This document shows, in pieces, positions 1 through 8,087 of a DNA stretch of 64,000 bases. The DNA is from Liquorilactobacillus nagelii DSM 13675. Its GTDB lineage: Bacteria; Bacillota; Bacilli; Lactobacillales; Lactobacillaceae. The DNA is taken from NCBI RefSeq assembly GCF_019444005.1, contig NZ_CP049304.1, forward strand, positions 1,426,001 through 1,490,000. The letters are read 5' to 3'. The notes beneath the pieces were generated by a model. The model ran no database searches, was not told where the DNA came from, and saw only the letters and a program-made list of their open reading frames with translations. The position numbers were made by a program, and so were the translations under genes. The first letter of the stretch is position 1, and every line of letters starts with the position of its first letter.

Positions 1-41
1 ATTTTCAATGGTGATTAATTTAACTTCAAAGTGATACTTTA

Positions 42-83
42 AAAAGGCACCATGACTGATATTTAAGTCATGATGCCTTTTTA
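42..83. terminator. Bidirectional intrinsic terminator
   Basis: A long inverted repeat (AAAAAGGCACCATGACT paired with AGTCATGATGCCTTTTT) has A-rich and T-rich flanks, so it can end transcription in both directions. It lies 16 bases past the stop of the minus-strand permease and probably ends that transcript as well as a plus-strand gene outside the window. Confidence 0.85.
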
Positions 84-98
84 TTTTAGATCTAAAAG

Positions 99-1412
99 TT
101 AACCCATGATTGCATAGTAAATTAAACTAGTAACCGCCGCTACCGTAATACATAGTGGTAACCCGACATAAAATTCACGCTTATACATTTCATCACGAAA
201 ATCTTCTTTAACAAAACCTAAGACCATTGCGCCACCACTACTAAATGGAGAAATTCCAGTTGCTAATCCACCAATTGCTACACAGGTATATAATAAAATC
301 GGATTGATTCCTGTTGAATGTGCAATTGAAGCAACCACTGGGAATAAGGCTGGTGCAACAACTCCGATAAAACTTCCACCAAAACTATTAAATAACGACG
401 CTAGCAGACACAGTGCCAACGGAATTAAAATACTTGGTACATGATTCATCCAACCAGATAAAATTTTAATAGTTCCAGCATTAATTGCCACATTGACCAA
501 CATCCCCATCCCGGAGATCATTAAGAGCGTCCCCCACGGGATTTTACTCAAAACTTCTTTTTCTGTACTCAAATTCAGTAAAAATGAAATTAAGGCAAAT
601 AAAATAGCTACTAAACCAACATTAATACTGCTGTTCAGAAATGAAATCACACTGGATTTAGGAAATGCCATATGTGCAAATGGCGGTAATAAAAGAACAA
701 CTACGAAAATTGCAATCAAAACTAAATTTGTTTTTTGAGCTTTTGTATATTTTTTTGGTAAGGCAAACTCAATTTCTTCTTGGTCATCAATTCCAGCAGC
801 TCTTTTTTGATGAATTGAAAAGAACATTAATCCAAGAATAATTAGAAATGTCATAATAAAATAAACAACAAAAATACTTATCGAAGAAGAAAATGCCAAA
901 TCAGCTGAATAACCTTCACTGGTAATTAAATTTCTAAAAACAACTCCGTTTAAACCAATCATAAAGTTAGAACCCACTTGGCCACCACAATCAGCAGCCA
1001 GCGCCCCAATTAAAGGATTAATCTTCAATTTATCACAAATAATAATTGCCATCGGTGCCATTAGAACCATAACTGCATAATACCCTGCTCCCAAAGCAGC
1101 AATTAGGACAGCAATTAAGAAAATGATTATCGGTAAAACTAATGGGAAGGATCTGAATCTATATAAAATATTATTAGCTAAAACCTCTAATGTTCCATTA
1201 GCTGTTGCAAAACCAAAAAAGATTGAAATTCCTAAAATAACAAAGAAAGTTGCAAGTGGCCAACCTTCAATTACTTTTTCTGGCAACATTTTAACAAAGA
1301 ATGTCCCTACTACATAAGCAAATGGAATTGCTGCAATCCCAATATTAATTTTCTTTTTTCTTCCCAGAATAATTGCAGCAAGCAAGCTTAACCCAATCAA
1401 TATACTATTCAT
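99..1412 (-). CDS. MatC/DcuC-like C4-dicarboxylate family permease
   Basis: A 437-residue integral membrane protein with about 11-12 hydrophobic segments. It begins with a stretch typical of the MatC N-terminal family (MNSILIGLSLLAAIILGRKK), and a small-residue-rich segment near residue 345 (SFGGSFIGVVAPALF) resembles the substrate-binding regions of ion-transporter superfamily carriers. The family moves dicarboxylates such as malate, fumarate or malonate across the cytoplasmic membrane, usually coupled to a cation; the actual substrate cannot be read here. It is monocistronic, with its own promoter at 1652-1680 and a terminator at 42-83. A 12-base palindrome just downstream of the promoter suggests control by a repressor. 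Another anion carrier of the same superfamily is possible. Confidence 0.75.
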   Translation of the reverse strand: MNSILIGLSLLAAIILGRKKKINIGIAAIPFAYVVGTFFVKMLPEKVIEGWPLATFFVILGISIFFGFATANGTLEVLANNILYRFRSFPLVLPIIIFLIAVLIAALGAGYYAVMVLMAPMAIIICDKLKINPLIGALAADCGGQVGSNFMIGLNGVVFRNLITSEGYSADLAFSSSISIFVVYFIMTFLIILGLMFFSIHQKRAAGIDDQEEIEFALPKKYTKAQKTNLVLIAIFVVVLLLPPFAHMAFPKSSVISFLNSSINVGLVAILFALISFLLNLSTEKEVLSKIPWGTLLMISGMGMLVNVAINAGTIKILSGWMNHVPSILIPLALCLLASLFNSFGGSFIGVVAPALFPVVASIAHSTGINPILLYTCVAIGGLATGISPFSSGGAMVLGFVKEDFRDEMYKREFYVGLPLCITVAAVTSLIYYAIMG

Positions 1413-1627
1413 AATTAATAACCTCTTTTATCAAAATTTGTTTCGTGTAATAGCCGATATTGTTGTCTTTGCTCCTCTTTCCTTCACAAATAAATCTCGT
1501 TCCATTAAAAATAGTTTTCTTTTCACAAATAAATGATGTTACAAAAATAAAAATCAAATTGCAAAGCTCTTGTTAGCGATTACACAAGATGCTCATGAAT
1601 TCACTTTTATAGATCTATCTAAGAGTT

Positions 1628-1680
1628 AAAACGCGTTTTCCCAATACAGTTAATATATACCTCTTTTTAAATTTTGTAAA
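1628..1680 (-). promoter_or_regulatory. Promoter and palindromic operator of the permease gene
   Basis: On the minus strand TTTACA (1675-1680) and TATATT (1652-1657) are separated by exactly 17 bases. The predicted start of transcription is followed at once by the perfect 12-base palindrome AAAACGCGTTTT (1628-1639). A CG-centred palindrome in this position is typical of LacI-family or similar repressors. It fits the CcpA cre consensus only partly. The untranslated leader would be about 230 bases, and I see no other element in it. Confidence 0.5.
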
Positions 1681-1821
1681 TACTCAGGCATAATTTTAAA
1701 AAATAAAAAAACATAATTCTAAGATATTTTAAAAATAGTCAAAAAAAACTGATTAATATCATTTTAAAACTGCAACTTAATTCTCACCGACTTGCTCGGC
1801 TTCTTATAATTCTGCAAAATA

Positions 1822-1857
1822 AAGAAGCCTAACAAATTTTAGATTGCTTGGCTTCTT
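1822..1857 (-). terminator. Intrinsic terminator of the PTS IIA gene
   Basis: The arms AAGAAGCC and GGCTTCTT are separated by about 20 bases and followed on the minus strand by TATTTTG. It lies 21 bases past the stop codon of the IIA gene. The interval from here to the permease promoter (about 1681-1821) is AT-rich and holds no gene. Confidence 0.65.
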
Positions 1858-1878
1858 AAGGTTTTTTGATTTTGTTGT

Positions 1879-2265
1879 TTACTCGTAACTAATAATACTG
1901 CCAACATGCAGTTTGGGAATCTGATAAGGTTTTAAATAAATACCATTATGTTGTGGTTGTTCGGGAACCTCTTCGAAAAAAAGCGTTGCATGACCAATCA
2001 TTTCCATATTATCAGCAACTAAAAAACCAACATATGCAACCTCATAGACTTGCTCATCAATTTTAATCTGCCCACCAGTTTTAAGAGAGAAATGTTGTTC
2101 ATTGGGCGAAATAAAACGTTGCACGACTGAAACATGTCTTAATTGAGATGAAGCCGTTTCATCAAACAAAATCAAAAGCGGATCATCCGCCGAAATTGCT
2201 TCCGGACCGATTTCAACAATTTTTGCTTTTAACATCGCAGCAAACTCCTTTTTTGGTTTTAACAA
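1879..2265 (-). CDS. PTS glucitol/sorbitol-type IIA protein (orphan)
   Basis: A 128-residue soluble protein of the glucitol IIA (GutA/SrlB) family. The central segment around residues 73-95, with VGFLVADNMEMIGHATLFFE, matches the family's conserved 'G-x-x-A-x-D-N-x-x-x-x-GH-x-T-L-x-F' region, and the length is normal for a free-standing IIA. Family members accept phosphate from HPr and pass it to a IIB domain. No glucitol IIB, IIC or dehydrogenase gene is nearby, so it is a single-gene unit with its own terminator and may have a regulatory or different phosphotransfer role. The ATG start has a GGAGTTTG ribosome binding site. It is divergent from the lactonase gene, with 72 bases between them. 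Confidence 0.8.
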   Translation of the reverse strand: MLKPKKEFAAMLKAKIVEIGPEAISADDPLLILFDETASSQLRHVSVVQRFISPNEQHFSLKTGGQIKIDEQVYEVAYVGFLVADNMEMIGHATLFFEEVPEQPQHNGIYLKPYQIPKLHVGSIISYE

Positions 2266-2337
2266 TTACTATTGTAACATATGGTCAGTTGAATCTAAAT
2301 CGGTTACAATTAAGTAAGATAAAACTGGAGGGATTTT

Positions 2338-3363
2338 ATGACAGAAAAAATTTTTTTTGGTACTTACACTAAGAAAACTTCACAAGGCATTTATCAAGCT
2401 AACTTAAATGAAACAAATAATACTTGTTCAAAACCTGCACTTATCTGCACTTTAAGTAATCCAACTTATTTAAATATTAACCGATACCAGCAAATATTTG
2501 CTGTCGTCAAAGATAATAATCTAGGGGGAGTTGCTCAACTAAACCTTAATAGTCATTCAGCTGAAATCACTGAACAAATTGTTGCCAGTGGGGCTGCTCC
2601 TTGTTACATTGGCATTGATAATCAACGTGACTTAGTTTTTTCAGCTAATTATCATACCGGAGTTGTCAGAGTCTATCGTTCAACTGCAAATCAACCGTTC
2701 AAATTGTTATCAGAAAAAAAATTTAGCGGTAAAGGTCCACGGCCAGAACAAGAAGCTTCTCACATTCATTATGCCGATCTAACACCTGATCAACGACTAA
2801 CTGTTTGTGACTTAGGTGCAGATCGCGTTTATACTTTCGAAATTACAGCAGCTGGTACTTTAACCCATGAACAGGTTTTTGAAACAGAAGCTGGATTTGC
2901 ACCACGACATTTAGTTTTTCATCCAAATGGTAATTTTGCATTCTTAGTCGGTGAGCTCAGTAGCCAAATTGCCGTTTTAAAATACAATGCCCTCAATGGA
3001 ACATTCAGCCAAATTCAGCAATTAACAACAATCCCAGCAACTTGGGATAAACATAATGGCGCAGCAGCTATTAAAATTTCGGCCGATGGCAAATTTATTT
3101 ATGTTTCAAACCGTGGACATGATTCAATTGCAGTTTTTGCTTGGGATCAAGAAAAGTTACACTTAATTCAAACCATCAGTGTTGCTGGTAGTTTCCCTCG
3201 CGATTTTGCAATTGATCCAACTGGAAAATTTCTCCTAGTTGCTAACCAAGAAAGTGATAATGCTACTCTGTTTAGTCGCTCCATTCAAAGCGGTCAACTA
3301 GCTTATCTTCAAAAAGATATTCCTATTCCTGAAGGTGTCTGTGTTAAATTTATCCAAGACTAA
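2338..3363 (+). CDS. pgl: Lactonase family protein, probable 6-phosphogluconolactonase
   Basis: A 341-residue cytoplasmic protein of the seven-bladed beta-propeller lactonase family (YbhE/Pgl type). The repeated blade pattern is visible (YLNINRYQQIFAVV, FVFS-like ANYHTGVVRVY, RHLVFHPNGNFAFLVGE, IYVSNRGHDSIAVF, FPRDFAIDPTGKFLLVANQ). The His-Asn-Arg-containing blade motifs of the family are present. The known reaction is hydrolysis of 6-phosphogluconolactone in the oxidative pentose phosphate pathway, though distant members act on other lactones. The ATG start follows CTGGAGGGATTTT, a good ribosome binding site. It is monocistronic, and the shared terminator at 3380-3419 separates it from the convergent aro operon. 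Confidence 0.85.
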   Translation: MTEKIFFGTYTKKTSQGIYQANLNETNNTCSKPALICTLSNPTYLNINRYQQIFAVVKDNNLGGVAQLNLNSHSAEITEQIVASGAAPCYIGIDNQRDLVFSANYHTGVVRVYRSTANQPFKLLSEKKFSGKGPRPEQEASHIHYADLTPDQRLTVCDLGADRVYTFEITAAGTLTHEQVFETEAGFAPRHLVFHPNGNFAFLVGELSSQIAVLKYNALNGTFSQIQQLTTIPATWDKHNGAAAIKISADGKFIYVSNRGHDSIAVFAWDQEKLHLIQTISVAGSFPRDFAIDPTGKFLLVANQESDNATLFSRSIQSGQLAYLQKDIPIPEGVCVKFIQD

Positions 3364-3379
3364 CTTTTTTAAAAGCCCT

Positions 3380-3419
3380 AAAACCGGCAGCTTAAACAGC
3401 TGATCGGTTTTATTTTTTT
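3380..3419. terminator. Bidirectional terminator between pgl and aroK
   Basis: AAAACCG and CGGTTTT enclose an inner CAGCT/AGCTG stem, followed on the plus strand by TATTTTTTTA. It sits between the convergent pgl and aroK genes and overlaps the aroK stop codon. Confidence 0.85.
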
Positions 3420-3918
3420 AGACTACTAACTTGGGTAAAATTTCAGCAATGATCTCTTGCGGTGTCCGTTGATCAGTTTTAACAACCCAATCAGCACATT
3501 TATAATATAAAGTATCCCTACTTTGTTTGAGGTTCGCCAACTCACTGGAGGTTAATCTGTTAACTAATGGTCGTCCCCCCTCATCTTTTACTCGTCGAGT
3601 AATTGTCTGGGTTGAAGCTTCTAATAAAATGATTGGGGCAGAAGAATTTTGCAGTAATTTTAGATTAGCATCCAGCATTGGTGTACCACCCCCAGTCGAT
3701 AAAATACCATCCTTAGCCAATTGTTGTTGCAATAATTCATGTTCTAATCTTCGAAAAGTCTGCTCACCAGCTTGAGCAAAAATATCATTGATTGATTTAC
3801 CAGCAAATTCAACAATTATCTGATCAAGATCAACATGGGAAACTTGCAATTCTTTTGCAAGTAGTTGACCAATTGTCGTTTTACCGCTTCCCATAAACCC
3901 AACTAACACTGCTCTCAT
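3418..3918 (-). CDS. aroK: Shikimate kinase
   Basis: A 166-residue kinase that phosphorylates shikimate to shikimate 3-phosphate with ATP. The Walker A loop GFMGSGKTT is at residues 7-15, the shikimate-binding Asp at about 32, the Arg pair at 56-57, the GGG triplet at 76-78 and the lid segment GGRPLVNR at about 113-120. The length is that of a normal single-domain AroK. It is the last gene of the aromatic operon, 6 bases after tyrA. Its position after the branch-point genes shows that the operon mixes common-pathway and Tyr/Phe-specific steps. Confidence 0.95.
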   Translation of the reverse strand: MRAVLVGFMGSGKTTIGQLLAKELQVSHVDLDQIIVEFAGKSINDIFAQAGEQTFRRLEHELLQQQLAKDGILSTGGGTPMLDANLKLLQNSSAPIILLEASTQTITRRVKDEGGRPLVNRLTSSELANLKQSRDTLYYKCADWVVKTDQRTPQEIIAEILPKLVV

Positions 3919-3924
3919 TTTTAC

Positions 3925-5016
3925 TCACTTCCTTGTAATTACTTGATAATGCTGCTCATTTAAGATCTTTTTGGCAGCAGCTCGACTTTTTTCATTCATA
4001 AATGTCAATTGTAAAATGCCATCAATTTCTTCGCGAATTTCCAAAATATGCAAGTTAACTAAATTAATCTTTTTAACAGCCAAAATTCGAGTAACATCAG
4101 CTATCGAGCCAACTCGATCTGGAATATTAATAAACAAATCATAAAACCCTGGTAGACCACCAATCTTCTCCGGTCCCAACTGATCACGACTAACTTTGGC
4201 CGATACAAAAAAATTATAAATAGTTTTCTGATCAGCAACTAAAATAGCTTGTCGAATCTTAGTCAATTCAGCTTGATAAGCTCTCAACTGGTCGGCAATA
4301 ATCGTTGCATTAGTTTGAAGAATTGCGCTCCACATTGTTGGATCAGCGGCCGCTATTCTAGTGATTGACTTAAATCCTCCCGCCGCCATCCGCATTCCTA
4401 ATGGCGAATTGATAAATGCTTGTTGGGTTTGATTGACTAAAGCAGCAGCAATAATATGCGGTAAATGACTAATCTGCCCAACCAAGCGATCATGTTGCTC
4501 TGGAGTTAACTCCAACCATTTGACATGCAATTGCTGTAACAAGTTCTGCAGTTTAACAATTGCTACTTGTGAAGCATTGGGAGCAACAATAAAATAAAAA
4601 GCATTTTCAAACAAATTAGCTCTCCCAGCAGTTACTCCTGTTTTATGTGAACCAGCCATTGGATGTCCACTGATAAAAGTAACTTGCGTGGGCAAAGTTT
4701 TTGCAGCTACCACAATTTGTTGTTTGGTACTACCAACATCTGTGATAATTGTGCCTGATTTCAGAGATAGCTTACTTAGTTGATGAAGTGATTTGATAAT
4801 CTGATCAACTGGAGTTGCTAAAATTATAAAATCGGCTGTTGCAGCATTTCTAAGTGATCCAACTGCTTCATCAATAATTTTTTGCTTTTTAGCATATTCC
4901 AAAGCATGCTGATTTAGATCAGCTGCAACAATTTTAATTTGGGAATCTTTTTGTTTAATTGCTCGCGCTAGTGAGCTGCCAATTAAACCTAAACCATTAA
5001 TAAAAACTTTTGTCAT
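3925..5016 (-). CDS. tyrA: Prephenate dehydrogenase with C-terminal ACT domain
   Basis: A 363-residue enzyme converting prephenate to 4-hydroxyphenylpyruvate with NAD, the tyrosine-specific branch. The nucleotide-binding glycine motif GLGLIGSS is at residues 8-15 and the catalytic His lies in GHPMAGS at about 117-123. A long helical C-terminal domain follows, and an ACT domain occupies about residues 295-360 (FINIPDRVGSIADVTRILA), as in other Firmicutes TyrA proteins where it binds tyrosine for feedback inhibition. It lies 17 bases after aroA and 6 bases before aroK. The leader peptide far upstream is Tyr-rich, which fits this gene's product. Confidence 0.93.
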   Translation of the reverse strand: MTKVFINGLGLIGSSLARAIKQKDSQIKIVAADLNQHALEYAKKQKIIDEAVGSLRNAATADFIILATPVDQIIKSLHQLSKLSLKSGTIITDVGSTKQQIVVAAKTLPTQVTFISGHPMAGSHKTGVTAGRANLFENAFYFIVAPNASQVAIVKLQNLLQQLHVKWLELTPEQHDRLVGQISHLPHIIAAALVNQTQQAFINSPLGMRMAAGGFKSITRIAAADPTMWSAILQTNATIIADQLRAYQAELTKIRQAILVADQKTIYNFFVSAKVSRDQLGPEKIGGLPGFYDLFINIPDRVGSIADVTRILAVKKINLVNLHILEIREEIDGILQLTFMNEKSRAAAKKILNEQHYQVITRK

Positions 5017-5033
5017 CTTTTCACCTGCTTTAA

Positions 5034-6332
5034 CTAAACTATTAATTGCTGCAAATCTGCAAAGAATCCTGGATAAGAGATTTTAACAGCATCAGCTTGC
5101 TGTAATTTTAATGATCCTTGAATGCACAATGCAGCCACTGCCAGCATCATTCCAATTCGATGATCACCATGGCTGTCTAATTGATTAGTTACTGGCTGCC
5201 ATTTAGTTGAACCACTAATAACCAAGCCATCTGGCAATTCCTGAATGTTAACGCCTAATTTGCTTAACTCTTCAGTTACAGTAGCAATTCGATCTGTTTC
5301 CTTAACCCTTAATTCCTCAGCTCCTGTAATCTTACTTTTTCCTGTAGCTCTTGCTGCTAAAAGTGCCACTAAAGGAAGTTCATCAATCACCGCTGGAATA
5401 TCTGCAGCGGTTAATTGAATTGCATGCAGTTTTGCCGATTCAACTTTGAGATCACCTGAATTTTCAGACAGTTTTGTTTGATTTAAAATGCTGACTTTTC
5501 CACTCATTTTTTGTAAAATTCGCAAAAATCCAGTTCGGGTTGGATTTAAGGAAACATTTTTTAAAATTATGCTTGACTCTGGCACTAAAGTTGCAGCAGC
5601 CATAAAAAAAGCTGCTGAAGATGGATCGCCCGGAACTTGAATTTGTTGTCCGAGCAATTTAGGCTTGGGAATGACAGTAATTGTTCGTTGATCAGCTGCT
5701 GTTATAATCTCGGCCCCAAATTGACGCAGCATTAATTCAGTATGATTGCGTGTTGGTAATTTTTCAATTATCTTTGTCGGATTATCTGCTTGTAATCCGG
5801 CAAAAATTACTGCACTTTTTACTTGGGCACTGGCAACCTGAAGTGCGATTTTTTCCCCATGCAATTTATGTCCCTTGACCTTGGCAGGTAAAGTTCCAGC
5901 AGCCGTTAAAGCTATCTCTGCGCCCATTTTAGCTAATGGCTCACTGACTCGTTTCATCGGCCGCTGACTAAGAGAAGCATCTCCTTGGAAATAGCTCTCA
6001 AATGGCCTTCCGGCTAGTAATCCCAGCATCAGCCTAGTTGTTGTTCCAGAATTTCCCATCTCCAGAGGTGCAGCAGAGGGACTTAAATGTTCAATGCCTT
6101 GACCCCAAACCTGGACTTGTGAATTTTGCTCAGTGATAGTTACTCCTAACTGCTGCAAAGCTCCTAGTGTATGCAGACAATCCTGGGATTTTAGAAAATG
6201 ATCAATCACTGTTTTACCTTGGCTGATTGCGCCAATCAATAGCGCACGGTGCGAGATACTTTTATCTCCTGGAACTGCAAGTTCTCCTTTTAAACCATTT
6301 TTTAGACCGGTAATTAATCTGGTTTCTTTCAT
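5034..6332 (-). CDS. aroA: 3-phosphoshikimate 1-carboxyvinyltransferase (EPSP synthase)
   Basis: A 432-residue enzyme that joins shikimate 3-phosphate and phosphoenolpyruvate. The family signatures are PGDKSISHR at residues 21-29, GNSGTTTRLMLG near 92-103 and LRVKETDRIA in the C-terminal half. The length is normal. The ATG overlaps the stop of the preceding BacA-like gene as ATGA, so the two are probably translationally coupled. It acts directly before chorismate synthase, which is encoded two genes upstream. Confidence 0.96.
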   Translation of the reverse strand: MKETRLITGLKNGLKGELAVPGDKSISHRALLIGAISQGKTVIDHFLKSQDCLHTLGALQQLGVTITEQNSQVQVWGQGIEHLSPSAAPLEMGNSGTTTRLMLGLLAGRPFESYFQGDASLSQRPMKRVSEPLAKMGAEIALTAAGTLPAKVKGHKLHGEKIALQVASAQVKSAVIFAGLQADNPTKIIEKLPTRNHTELMLRQFGAEIITAADQRTITVIPKPKLLGQQIQVPGDPSSAAFFMAAATLVPESSIILKNVSLNPTRTGFLRILQKMSGKVSILNQTKLSENSGDLKVESAKLHAIQLTAADIPAVIDELPLVALLAARATGKSKITGAEELRVKETDRIATVTEELSKLGVNIQELPDGLVISGSTKWQPVTNQLDSHGDHRIGMMLAVAALCIQGSLKLQQADAVKISYPGFFADLQQLIV

Positions 6333-6877
6333 TTTGAAAACTCCTTAATTTGATAAACTGTCCAGACCATCTGTGGAGTAAATCGTTGTAAAACTTTTTC
6401 AGTTGAACGTAATTTAACATTTTTTTCATTGGTCAGCACATACTGCCCATCAACTAGATACTCTTGGTAAGCAGCGTACTTACTTGCTGAACAGCGTAGC
6501 TTTTGTGGCTGAATGAACTGCAAAATTAAATCCGACAGAGCTGCATGTGTATAAGCTATTTGAGAAGTACTAGCCATATTTTCCAGTAAAACCATTGGTG
6601 CTAGTGGATAAATAAAACTATCTTGCAATTCTAGCTTACTCAAGTTACGATAATGCCACTCTCCCCAAGTTAAATTTAACTTTCGTGAACAAAACGCGGC
6701 TGGAATCACTAGCAAATCATTTGCCAACAATGAAAATTGCTCAAACAATTTTTCAAAACTTGGGTGTAGTACTACTCGAACTGATTGTTGTGTCTGTTTT
6801 TTTAAGTAATGTTTGATATAATACTGCGCTGCTTGGCAGCTATCGGTGGCTGCTGGTCCCAAGGTATGGATTTGCAA
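6329..6877 (-). CDS. BacA/prephenate dehydratase-like protein, short form
   Basis: I choose the TTG at 6877 (LQIHTLGPAAT...), which follows GGGAGGAG by about 8 bases and starts just after the aroC stop; an upstream ATG would overlap aroC by about 70 bases. The 182-residue product begins with TLGPAAT, the equivalent of the prephenate dehydratase 'TLGPEGT' start. It keeps the overall pattern of that periplasmic-binding-like fold (SASKYAAYQEYLVDGQYVLT near the C-terminus). It lacks the catalytic Thr-Arg-Phe motif and an ACT domain and is closest in length and layout to BacA, the prephenate decarboxylase of bacilysin synthesis. Position between aroC and aroA, after a chorismate mutase, implies prephenate as substrate or ligand. 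Whether it is a divergent PheA, a decarboxylase or a regulator is open. Confidence 0.65.
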   Translation of the reverse strand: MQIHTLGPAATDSCQAAQYYIKHYLKKQTQQSVRVVLHPSFEKLFEQFSLLANDLLVIPAAFCSRKLNLTWGEWHYRNLSKLELQDSFIYPLAPMVLLENMASTSQIAYTHAALSDLILQFIQPQKLRCSASKYAAYQEYLVDGQYVLTNEKNVKLRSTEKVLQRFTPQMVWTVYQIKEFSK

Positions 6878-6893
6878 ATGATCTCCTCCCAAC

Positions 6894-8060
6894 TTAATAT
6901 TCTTTGATTTCTTTTCGATAGTCAGCAAGCTGTTGTTGCAGTCTTTGTAAATTGCTGCCATCAAAAGTTCCAGTTATTTCTTCAACTAAAGTAATTGCTA
7001 CCACGCTTTCAATTACAATTGAGGCCGGTACAATTGCCGTAGTATCAGAACGCTCAACATTAGCTTTTTGAACTTCTCGGGTTTTTAAATTAACACTCGG
7101 TAAAGCTTTATATAGGGTTGGGATTGGCTTCATTGCCGCATTAATAATCACGGGCATTCCATTAGTCATCCCACCTTCGAACCCCCCCAAATGATCTGAT
7201 GAACGTTTCCAACCCAACTCAGGCTGCCAAACAATCGGGTCCATTACTTGACTTCCCAGATGCGATGCAGCGGCAAAACCATCACCGAAGGAAACTCCCT
7301 TCATGGCATTAACGCCAACTACTGCCGCCGCCAATTTAGCATCCAACTTAGTATTCCAGCTAGTGTAACTTCCAAGCCCAGCCGGTAAATTTTCGACCAC
7401 CACTCGAATCACTCCACCTAAAGTGTCTCCAGCACGTTTAGTTTGATCAATTAAATCATGAATTTTGGCTACCTGAGTCTGATCAATAATCCGCAAATCA
7501 TTTTGCTGTAATTGCTGGTCAATTTCAGTAACTGATGTTGGCTGCTTTGAATCAACGGAAAGTGGACCAATTTGAGCAACATAGCCAGTTAATTTAATGT
7601 CCAATTGCTCCAATAATTGTTTACATACCGCCCCAATTGCTACGCGCATCGCTGTCTCACGTGCCGAGGAGCGCTCCAAAACATTCCGCAAATCTTGATG
7701 CCGATATTTCATTCCGCCAACTAAATCAGCGTGTCCCGGACGAGGACGTTCAACTTGCCGTAAGGTGTTTTCTGGGGTTGCGGGACTAATAGGATCCATT
7801 ATTTTAGACCAATGTGAATGATCAATATTTTTAATAACCATCGCTAACGGCGAGCCTAAAGTAACTTGATGACGTAGCCCCCCTACAAAAGTAACTTGAT
7901 CATGTTCAATTTTTTGTCGATTGCCACGACCATATCCTCCTTGTCTAGCTGCTAATTGTTGATTGATTTGTGCCAAATCCAATTTGACTCCAGCTGGGAA
8001 GCCTTCCAAAATTCCTGTTAACTGTGGTCCATGTGATTCTCCTGCTGTAAGGTAATGCAT
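6894..8060 (-). CDS. aroC: Chorismate synthase
   Basis: A 388-residue FMN-dependent lyase making chorismate from EPSP. It starts MHYLTAGESHGPQLTGILEG, the family's N-terminal signature, followed by GGYGRGNRQ (about 41-49), RPRPGHADLVG (about 104-114) and RSSARETAMRVAIGA (about 129-143), which carry the FMN and substrate contacts. ATG start with AGGGAGG about 7 bases upstream. It lies 27 bases after the MFS-chorismate mutase gene and 16 bases before the BacA-like start, within one transcription unit. Confidence 0.97.
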   Translation of the reverse strand: MHYLTAGESHGPQLTGILEGFPAGVKLDLAQINQQLAARQGGYGRGNRQKIEHDQVTFVGGLRHQVTLGSPLAMVIKNIDHSHWSKIMDPISPATPENTLRQVERPRPGHADLVGGMKYRHQDLRNVLERSSARETAMRVAIGAVCKQLLEQLDIKLTGYVAQIGPLSVDSKQPTSVTEIDQQLQQNDLRIIDQTQVAKIHDLIDQTKRAGDTLGGVIRVVVENLPAGLGSYTSWNTKLDAKLAAAVVGVNAMKGVSFGDGFAAASHLGSQVMDPIVWQPELGWKRSSDHLGGFEGGMTNGMPVIINAAMKPIPTLYKALPSVNLKTREVQKANVERSDTTAIVPASIVIESVVAITLVEEITGTFDGSNLQRLQQQLADYRKEIKEY

Positions 8061-8087
8061 AGTATTTCCTCCCTATTTTTGCTAAGT

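Noticed and set aside
6878..6964. Upstream extension of the BacA-like protein
   Set aside because: An in-frame ATG at 6964 would overlap aroC by about 70 bases and has no ribosome binding site, whereas TTG 6877 has an excellent one and begins at the conserved motif.
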